Made by a program: the position numbers and the translations under genes. This document shows, piece by piece, positions 50,168-57,022 of a stretch of DNA of 64,000 nucleotides (positions are counted from its first letter, which is position 1; each line of letters begins with the position of its first letter). Below the pieces are notes generated by a model, which searched no databases, was not told the DNA's origin, and saw only the letters and a program-made list of their open reading frames with translations. The stretch covers positions 5,594 through 69,593 of the forward strand of contig DATEMP010000019.1 of NCBI GenBank assembly GCA_035275545.1, read 5' to 3'. Origin of the DNA: WS-11 sp035275545 (GTDB lineage: Bacteria; Eisenbacteria; RBG-16-71-46).

Positions 50168-53128
50168 TTAGTGCAGCACGAGAATCTTGCCATGCGCTCG
50201 AGCGTCACCGCTCCGAAGATCTACGAAATAGAGCCCGGACGTGATCTCACGGCCACTGCTGTCAACATGGCCCCACCGGACGGTGTGACGACCCTCGGCT
50301 ATGACACCGTCGACAAGCGTTACGATCGTTCGTCCGGCGACATCGCGCACTCGCAGCGTCGCCTGGCCAGGGCGCTGCAACACAAATCGAATCTCGTGTG
50401 CTCCTCCGGCGGCGACCGGGATGACGGTCAGCGCACGGGACCGCCCCGACGGCTCACCCACGGCAACAATGATGGCCGGCGCCTCGCACGGGTCCGGGAT
50501 GCCATTCGCATTCAGGTCATCCACGGTGCCATTCTCAATCTCTTCGCCGTCGTCCACACTATTGTCATTGCAGTCGAAGCGGAGTGAACTGATGGAGTCG
50601 TAGACGGCCTGCGTCATCTCATCAATGTCCTCTGTCGCGATAGCGGCAGGCACAGCGGCCGCCGCTGCCCCGAACGCCTCGCTCGGCGTGAACGATAGAT
50701 TGCTCCAATCATCGTATGGACTCAGCGTTTGGCCGGGCGATGGGTTGGGAGTGATGGGGGCACCAAGAAAACTGATGTCGCGCTGGACGCCGACATCGTT
50801 GGCCGTTCCATCTCCATTCCAATCGACCGGGCCGCCCAGAGGCACCAGCATCACCCAGTCACGAATCACGCCATGACGTGGCGGCCCGACCGGCACCACT
50901 CGTGCCGGATCCCCTCCAATGCCGGACAACTCGTCGAGGCCGGCTTCATTGAGGGCGTTTAGGTTCGTTCGCGAGAAGTCGAGCCTCCAGCTGTTGCGAT
51001 AGTTCTGCATATCCCTGCCGCGGCCGGGCGCGGCGGCGGGCCACTGCCACGTGTAGTTCATCACACTCACGTAGTTGGGCTTCGCGCGATTGTCGTCGTT
51101 GCCGCCATGTTGAAGGCCCAGAGAGTGGCCGAGCTCGTGCATGAAAGTCCCCGCACGCTTGTCAGAGTCCACGCCGCCGATGGGCCCGAGCGTGACGATA
51201 AAGTCGTCGCCCTCGCCTTCGCAGACGCCTGAGTATCCCGTGCTGAAATTGTCACCAAAGACGCAGTACCGGAATGCGAGGGCCCGGGCCCGCGCGATGT
51301 TGTCCCAATTGGGCGACGCTCGCTCCGCGGCTGTCCCAAACCACGAAGTCTTGAGCGAATGAATCTGAGGCCAAGGCGGATTGGGCCACACTCCGGCCGG
51401 CAGATTCGCATCGCTCACGCAGGGGTCGCAGCCAGCACCCACAATGTGGAGGTGAATGCCGGTTGTGCCGTCGGGATTCGAGACCGGGCTCTGGTCGAAA
51501 GAGCTGACGACACGCGCGAGGTCTGCGATTGCCGGGGGCCAGCCGGGTTGCGCGTCGACTTCGACATACACATCTTTGTGATTCGGGTTTGCGCCCGGAA
51601 GGGTGTACGGAGATCCGCCGGCTACGGGAATGCCCAGCACTTCCCATGAATCTGGGAGCCCATCACGGTCGCTGTCGCGCTCGACGGTTTGGGCATAGAC
51701 ATCGCCCGAAGCCGAACTGCGCGTGTCCTGCCACGTGATGATGGCTCCGCCGGAATTGTCTGAGACGCTCCAGATCTGCGTTTGATCGTTCACGGCGGTC
51801 GATACGGCTCGGCCGTTGGTTGGCATGCTCGGATCGATGACCCCTGCGCCTGATACGCGCAGCGCATAGATATCGGAACTTGCGCCACCGCGATAATCGG
51901 TCCATGCGACGATGAGCCCCCCTGCGCCATCCGAGATCGCATATGGGGAGCGTTGGTCGTTGGTGGCGCTGCACACGGCCAGTCCGTTCGCGGGCCAACT
52001 ACCTGCGATTTGACCTGAAGTCAGGATGTGCTGTGCATAGATGTCGTAGCTTGTTCCGCTGCGGCGATCCTCCCAGCAAATGAGCGCCCCCCCGGACCCG
52101 TCCGGGATGGGCCTGTCGCTGAACTGGTCTCCCGCAGCGGTGCAAAGCGCGCGACCGTCTGTTGGCCAACTTGGGTCGACGACGCCTGACGCAAGAACGC
52201 GCTGCGCGTACAGGTCCGTGTTGTTTGAGCCCGCGCGACGATCGTCCCACACCACGATGGCGCCGCCAGAGCCATCGGGCACCGGCCAACTCCCGAACTG
52301 CTGGCCCAACGCCCCGCAGACACGACGGCCCGCGACAGGCCACGACGCATCCAATGCGCCGGTTGCGAGGACATGCTGCGCATAAACGTCCTGGTCGGTG
52401 CCACGGGAATCATCCCAAGAAACGATCAGCCCGCCCGCACCGTCGGAAGTGGGCCTGGGGTATGTCTGGTCGCCGGCTGTGACGCAGATGCCCTTTCCAT
52501 TGGTGGTCCATGCAGCGTCCAGGCTGCCCGAATTGAGAACATGGTGACCGTAGATGTCATTGTTGCTCCCTCGGCGATCCTGCCAGAATACGAATACGCC
52601 TCCGGCCCCATCGGTGAGTGTCCTGGGAAGTTGTTGGTCACCTGTCGCGGTGCACACCGCGCGTCCGGTAGGCGGCCAGGCAGGATCCAGGACTCCCGAT
52701 GACCGGATCCGCTGCGCGAAGATGTCGAACGTACCGGGCTGGCCACTCTGCCAAATGACGATCGCGCCACCAGAGCCATCGGGCTCGATCCTCTGGTTGA
52801 CTTGATAGCCAGGCACGACAGATACGGGAAGGCCATTCGCGGGCCATGCATTGTCGACCGTCCCCAAGCTTGTGATGTGCTGGGCGTAGAGGTCGCCAAA
52901 GAATGCGTCGTTGCGGTAGTCCACCCACACAACGATCGCACCGCCGGCCCCGTCGGATACGCTCCATGGCTCACTTCGTCCGCCCGCCACGGTGCATACA
53001 GGCAGATTGACGTTAGGATCTACCGGCCACGCCGCGCTTGTGGGACTGTTCGCGGAGCACACGCCAAGCGATGCGGCCAGCAACACCAGGGCACTACGCC
53101 ATCGCGAGGATCTGACCAAGTGGGTCAC
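50168..53128 (-). CDS. Secreted metzincin protease with eight propeller-type repeats and FlgD-type C-terminal domain
   Basis: 986 aa from the GTG at 53128, just before the signal peptide; the frame runs on to 54508 but that part overlaps the oxidoreductase gene in another frame. Eight repeats of the D-G-(A/S)-G-G-x-(I/V)-x-x-W-x-D kind (residues about 45-480) form a propeller. A metzincin domain follows: HELGHSLGLQHGG with His664, Glu665, His668 and His674, and the Met-turn VSVMNY. The tail (RVRDVAGRTI, SGLYFVDLRS) is a FlgD-Ig/T9SS-like domain. It would digest proteins outside the cell. A kelch-protein gene follows after 18 bases. Confidence 0.83.
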   Translation of the reverse strand: MTHLVRSSRWRSALVLLAASLGVCSANSPTSAAWPVDPNVNLPVCTVAGGRSEPWSVSDGAGGAIVVWVDYRNDAFFGDLYAQHITSLGTVDNAWPANGLPVSVVPGYQVNQRIEPDGSGGAIVIWQSGQPGTFDIFAQRIRSSGVLDPAWPPTGRAVCTATGDQQLPRTLTDGAGGVFVFWQDRRGSNNDIYGHHVLNSGSLDAAWTTNGKGICVTAGDQTYPRPTSDGAGGLIVSWDDSRGTDQDVYAQHVLATGALDASWPVAGRRVCGALGQQFGSWPVPDGSGGAIVVWDDRRAGSNNTDLYAQRVLASGVVDPSWPTDGRALCTAAGDQFSDRPIPDGSGGALICWEDRRSGTSYDIYAQHILTSGQIAGSWPANGLAVCSATNDQRSPYAISDGAGGLIVAWTDYRGGASSDIYALRVSGAGVIDPSMPTNGRAVSTAVNDQTQIWSVSDNSGGAIITWQDTRSSASGDVYAQTVERDSDRDGLPDSWEVLGIPVAGGSPYTLPGANPNHKDVYVEVDAQPGWPPAIADLARVVSSFDQSPVSNPDGTTGIHLHIVGAGCDPCVSDANLPAGVWPNPPWPQIHSLKTSWFGTAAERASPNWDNIARARALAFRYCVFGDNFSTGYSGVCEGEGDDFIVTLGPIGGVDSDKRAGTFMHELGHSLGLQHGGNDDNRAKPNYVSVMNYTWQWPAAAPGRGRDMQNYRNSWRLDFSRTNLNALNEAGLDELSGIGGDPARVVPVGPPRHGVIRDWVMLVPLGGPVDWNGDGTANDVGVQRDISFLGAPITPNPSPGQTLSPYDDWSNLSFTPSEAFGAAAAAVPAAIATEDIDEMTQAVYDSISSLRFDCNDNSVDDGEEIENGTVDDLNANGIPDPCEAPAIIVAVGEPSGRSRALTVIPVAAGGAHEIRFVLQRPGQATLRVRDVAGRTIVTLVDGVIAEGRHTVRWGHVDSSGREITSGLYFVDLRSGDARAHGKILVLH

Positions 53129-53250
53129 GGGCGGCCTGCCAGTTGACCACGAGCAAACTTGGAACGAAGGGGGGTGAGCGGCAAGCTTACACCTGCGCAG
53201 TCTCGACAGAAACGCTGAAATCCACGAGGACGCGCGACCCGTGCTCCCCT

Positions 53251-54903
53251 CTATACCGTCTGCAAATACTTGTGCACCGAGTAGATCGCCGCCGAGCCCT
53301 CGCCCACCGCAGCGGCAATGCGACGATTGGCGCCTGAGCGCACGTCGCCCACCGCGAACACGCCCGGCACGCTGGTCTCGAACATGAGCGGATCGCGCTC
53401 GAGGGGCCAGGTGCCCTTGGTCCGCGGCAGGTCGAGGCCGGTGAGCACGAACCCCTTGTCGTCCAGCTCCACGAAGCCCTGGAACGACTCCGTGTGCGGC
53501 GCGGTGCCGATGAATACGAACATCGCGGCGACATCGAGCGAGCGCGTCTCGCCGTTGGCGATGTTGCGCACCCCCACCTTCTCGAGGTGGCCGTTGCCGC
53601 ACGCCTCCACCACCTCGGCCTGGCCCAGCACCTCGATGTTCGTGACCCCCTCGATCCGGTCGACGAGGTACTTGGACATCGCGGGCAGCAGCTGCGGCTT
53701 GCGCACCAGCATCGTCACCTTGCGCGCGTAGCGGGCGAAGAATAGAGCCCCCTGCCCCGCCGAGTTGGCGCCGCCTACCACCACCACGTCCTGCCCGCGG
53801 AACAGCGCGGCTTCCGACATCGCGGCCCCGTAGTAGATGCCGGAGCCGAGCAGCTGGGTCACGCCGGGCGCCTCCAGCTCGCGCACCGCCATGCCGGTGG
53901 CGAGCACCAGCGCGTGGCACGATACCTCGCTCCCGTTCGCCAGCGTCACGATCCGGTACGGATCCTCGCGCCTCAGCGCCTTGATCCCCTGGCCCACCAT
54001 CATCTCGGCGCCGAAGCGCTTGGCCTGGGACGCGGCGCGCTGTGCGAGATCGGCGCCGGTGACGCCGCCCGGGAACCCGAGGTAGTTCTCGATGAACGAG
54101 CTGGTGCCGGCCTGGCCGCCGGGCGCGGACTTCTCGATCAGCAGCGTGCGCAGGCCCTCGGACGCGGCGTAGACGGCGCACGCGAGGCCCGACGGGCCGC
54201 CCCCGACGATGACGATGTCGTAGAACGGACGCTTGGCGAGAGCACTCAAGCCCACCCTCTCCGCCAGCTCGGCGATCGCCGGATTGACCAGGGTCGTGCC
54301 GTCGGGGAACAGGATCACCGGGATCTTGGGCGGATCGCCGGAGATCGACACCACCAGCGACCGCGTGGGCAGGTCGTGGTCGATGTCGACCCACTGGTAG
54401 GGCACCTGGTTGCGCGCCAGGAACTCGCGCGCGGCGTAGCTGTCCGGGCACCAGCGGGTGCCTGCGATGCGGATGCCGTCGAACGGCAGGCGCACGCGCC
54501 CGCTCCACCCGGCGAGCAGGTCGTCGAGCACCGGGTAGAGCCGCTCCTCGGGCGGATCCCAGGGCTTCCTCAGGTACTGATGGAGCCCGACGTCGTTGAT
54601 CGCCGCGATCGCGGCGTCGGTGTCGGCGTAGGCGGTGAGCAGCGTGCGGATCGCTTCCGGGTAGAGCGGGCGCGCCTCGTGCAGGAACTCGATCCCGGTC
54701 ATCACCGGCATGCGCTGATCGACCAGGAACAGCGCGATCGCGCTGCCGCGCTTCTGCATCTCGCGCACCACCTCGAGCGCCTCGGCGCCCGAGTTGGCGG
54801 CGATCACGCGGTAGCCCTCACGGTAGTGACGGCGGAGATCGCGCTCGACCGCCGCAAGTACCTCACGGTCGTCGTCGACCACCAGGATGACCGGCTTGGC
54901 CAC
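53251..54903 (-). CDS. REC-glutaredoxin-thioredoxin reductase fusion lacking the CxxC
   Basis: 550 aa from the GTG at 54903; a longer frame reaches 55104 through non-homologous sequence. Three parts: a response-regulator receiver (VDQRMPVMTG, phospho-acceptor Asp62, Lys near 113), a glutaredoxin-like domain with a single cysteine (WCPDS, Cys152), and an FAD oxidoreductase of thioredoxin-reductase type (VIVGGGPSG at 232-239 and a second VVVGGANSAGQG). The redox-active CxxC of thioredoxin reductase is absent: its place is taken by a GSGIYYGAAMSEA stretch. It forms an operon with the CNB-histidine kinase and the 98-aa protein upstream, which probably phosphorylates it. Confidence 0.85.
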   Translation of the reverse strand: MAKPVILVVDDDREVLAAVERDLRRHYREGYRVIAANSGAEALEVVREMQKRGSAIALFLVDQRMPVMTGIEFLHEARPLYPEAIRTLLTAYADTDAAIAAINDVGLHQYLRKPWDPPEERLYPVLDDLLAGWSGRVRLPFDGIRIAGTRWCPDSYAAREFLARNQVPYQWVDIDHDLPTRSLVVSISGDPPKIPVILFPDGTTLVNPAIAELAERVGLSALAKRPFYDIVIVGGGPSGLACAVYAASEGLRTLLIEKSAPGGQAGTSSFIENYLGFPGGVTGADLAQRAASQAKRFGAEMMVGQGIKALRREDPYRIVTLANGSEVSCHALVLATGMAVRELEAPGVTQLLGSGIYYGAAMSEAALFRGQDVVVVGGANSAGQGALFFARYARKVTMLVRKPQLLPAMSKYLVDRIEGVTNIEVLGQAEVVEACGNGHLEKVGVRNIANGETRSLDVAAMFVFIGTAPHTESFQGFVELDDKGFVLTGLDLPRTKGTWPLERDPLMFETSVPGVFAVGDVRSGANRRIAAAVGEGSAAIYSVHKYLQTV

Positions 54904-54914
54904 GGGCGCTCGCT

Positions 54915-55211
54915 CTATCCGCTGCTCGGCGCGGTCTTCGAGTGGCGACGAATCGTCTCCTCGATGTCCGCGAGCTTGAACCGCGTCATCCGCACGATGT
55001 GAGCGTCCTTGCGGAACGCGGGCGGCACGATCCCGCGCGCCTCGTCCTTGTTCGCCACGTCGACGAACATGTAGGCGCTGTGGTCGCCGTCCATGCATCC
55101 CCAATCGGCGTTGGCCAGCAGGTGCGATCCGGTGGCGAGGAACACCTGGACCACCTTGGCGCAGGCGAGCGTGTCGGGATCGTGGGGCACTGAGATCAGA
55201 AACTTGGGCAT
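54915..55211 (-). CDS. 98-aa protein between kinase and oxidoreductase
   Basis: 98 aa, single compact domain. It begins FLISVPHDPDTLACAKVVQV and contains LLANADWGCMDGDHSAYMFV, a beta-alpha-beta pattern like small ferredoxin-fold (ABM/DUF3303-type) proteins. Two Cys residues are present but not in a CxxC. Homologues of this arrangement are familiar next to redox two-component genes, but the function is not known. It lies 11 bases before the oxidoreductase gene and 27 bases after the kinase gene, so it is the middle gene of the operon and may be a sensor or adaptor. Confidence 0.6.
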   Translation of the reverse strand: MPKFLISVPHDPDTLACAKVVQVFLATGSHLLANADWGCMDGDHSAYMFVDVANKDEARGIVPPAFRKDAHIVRMTRFKLADIEETIRRHSKTAPSSG

Positions 55212-55237
55212 CGATGTCCTCCTTCAGTCGCGGCGCG

Positions 55238-56623
55238 TCACGCCGCGGGCAGCGTCACACAGAACTCGGTGGACCCGGGGCGGGACGAGAATTCGATCTG
55301 GCCGTCGTGACCCATCACCAGTCGCTGGACGATGTCGAGCCCGAGCCCGGTGCCGTGGCCCTGCGGCTTGGTGGTGTAGAACGGCTCGAAGATCCGGTCC
55401 TTGATCTCCACCGGGATGCCGGGACCGTTGTCCTTGACCCGCACCAGCACCTTGCCGTTCTTCTTCGAGGCATTCACCTCGACCCGGCCGGAGACGGGCG
55501 CGGCGTCGATCGCGTTGTCGATCAGGTTCTGCCACACCTGGTTCAGCTCGCCGCCGAAGCCGTCCACCTGAGGCAGCCCCTCTTCGACGTTCACCGCGAT
55601 CTCCACCGACTTCGAGCGCGCCTTGCTCCCCAGCATCGCGATCGTGTCGACGAGTCCCTGCCCGATCGACACCGGCTTGCGCTCCTTCGACTGGTCCATG
55701 TAAGTGAAGCCCTTGATGGCGGCGACCAGCTTGTGCACCCGATCGGACGCGATCTCGACCTCGGCCGCGAGCCGGCGGGCGCGCAGGCTGGCGGAGATCG
55801 AGCGCAGCGCGAAACCGAGCGCTTCGGTCCCCACGTCCCGGGCGAGCGGCTCCAGCAGGTCGAGCGTCACGCCCGACTCGGCGAGCGTCTCCGCCAGCTC
55901 GGGCTCGAGCCGGTGCCCGGCGAGCCACGCCGCCACCTCGTCCTCACGGTCCGCGCGCTCGAGCGCGCTCAGCGGTCGCTGCTGGCCGGGCTCGCACACG
56001 TCGCGCATGCGCTTGATCGCCTTGAGCTGCTCGGTCGTGAGCTGCTGCGAGCCGAGCGCGAGCGAGGTCGCCTCGACGTCGATCAGGCGCGCGGCGAGCT
56101 CCTTGGAGCTGCGCGCCACCGCCGAGGCGGGATTGTTCAGCTCGTGCGCGAGCCCGGCGGAGAGCCGCCCGAGCGAGATCAGCTTCTCGTTCTGATAGTC
56201 CCCGGCGGTGAAGCGCCGCGCGCGGTCCAGCATGACGTGCACCAGGATCGCGGTCACTTCGTAGCACTGCTTGATCATCTCCGGGAAGTGCTCGGCCGGC
56301 ACCATCAGGACTTCGGACGTCTCGTCCACCGTGGTGGTTCCGGGCGGCTTGGTCAGGCGTGAGTACGGCAGCAGGCCGGAAACGTCGCCGCCCGTCCATT
56401 CGATCATCGTGCGCGGGCCGCCCCCGCGGTCGACCCGGATCGTGATGTGTCCGGAGAGCACCACGTAGAGCGAATTGATGGGGGCTTCAGGCGAGGCGAC
56501 CACGTCGCCAGGCTCGAACCGGCGAATCGTGCCATGGTTGGCCAGCCATTCGAGCTGTTCACGCGGGACCGCGCCCAGCATGCGGTGCTTGGCGAGGCGT
56601 TCGACCAGTTCGGGGTTGGTCAT
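55238..56623 (-). CDS. Histidine kinase with N-terminal cyclic-nucleotide-binding domain
   Basis: 461 aa from the ATG at 56623. Residues 15-130 are a cNMP-binding/CRP-like domain (FEPGDVVASPEAPINSLYVV, GHITIRV). The kinase core follows: H-box LGRLSAGLAHELNNPAS with phospho-acceptor His160, N-box NLIDNAIDAA, and G-boxes VKDNGPGIP and GHGTGLGLDI. No membrane helix is present, so it is a soluble sensor. Together with the REC-Grx-TrxR fusion encoded downstream it should form a cytoplasmic two-component redox system triggered by a nucleotide or electron-state signal. The genes are in order kinase, 98-aa protein, oxidoreductase. Confidence 0.85.
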   Translation of the reverse strand: MTNPELVERLAKHRMLGAVPREQLEWLANHGTIRRFEPGDVVASPEAPINSLYVVLSGHITIRVDRGGGPRTMIEWTGGDVSGLLPYSRLTKPPGTTTVDETSEVLMVPAEHFPEMIKQCYEVTAILVHVMLDRARRFTAGDYQNEKLISLGRLSAGLAHELNNPASAVARSSKELAARLIDVEATSLALGSQQLTTEQLKAIKRMRDVCEPGQQRPLSALERADREDEVAAWLAGHRLEPELAETLAESGVTLDLLEPLARDVGTEALGFALRSISASLRARRLAAEVEIASDRVHKLVAAIKGFTYMDQSKERKPVSIGQGLVDTIAMLGSKARSKSVEIAVNVEEGLPQVDGFGGELNQVWQNLIDNAIDAAPVSGRVEVNASKKNGKVLVRVKDNGPGIPVEIKDRIFEPFYTTKPQGHGTGLGLDIVQRLVMGHDGQIEFSSRPGSTEFCVTLPAA

Positions 56624-56651
56624 GGCCGACAGCCTACCGCGAAATGCGAAA

Positions 56652-56681
56652 CCCCGCAGGTGGAGCACGCCACCCACGGGG
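56652..56681. other. Symmetric hairpin upstream of the kinase operon
   Basis: CCCCG, CA, GGTGG, six-base loop, CCACC, CA, CGGGG: two five-base-pair stems flanking a CA/CA internal loop. It lies 29 bases before the kinase ATG, in its probable 5' UTR. It could be a leader structure or an old terminator; there is no U-tract. Confidence 0.4.
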
Positions 56682-57008
56682 CCCGCTGCCGCCGCGAGGC
56701 GAGGGGCACGTTTGGCCCTATCTCCCCACTGAGCGAGCTAGCACGCAGCGTTCGGGGCGGTTCAGCCCATATAGAGCCCCGTTCCGTCACTTGCCGACAA
56801 CGGCTCGTTCGCCATCGGCCCTACGCTACATGCCGCGGTCATCCGACCACAGTGGTCGCCTATCGGACCCTCGCGACAGCGCTGCGGGTGGGTTGCATGG
56901 CCCGGGCCAGCCTGGCGACGGCGGGGGCTCGCGGGCGCGACGCCGCGGCGGGAACGGTCTAGACCGCGGCTGTCCCGGGACGGTGAAGCCAGTTCTTACC
57001 GGTTGCGG

Positions 57009-57014
57009 TAGAAT
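57009..57014 (+). promoter_or_regulatory. Candidate -10 box (TAGAAT), leaderless start of the 57023 gene
   Basis: TAGAAT, eight bases, then ATG at 57023. Confidence 0.5.
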
Positions 57015-57022
57015 CTTCCGTC

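Larger units (their letters stand above)
56624..57022. other. Divergent intergenic region of 399 bases
   Basis: Lies between the kinase gene and the large exported protein. It holds a symmetric hairpin at 56652-56681 and the TAGAAT box at 57009-57014. The rest is GC-rich and without a supported gene or repeat. Confidence 0.5.

Noticed and set aside
53129..54508. A 460-codon N-terminal extension of the metzincin protein
   Set aside because: It overlaps the oxidoreductase gene in another frame and shows no signal peptide or domain; the signal peptide begins after the GTG at 53128.
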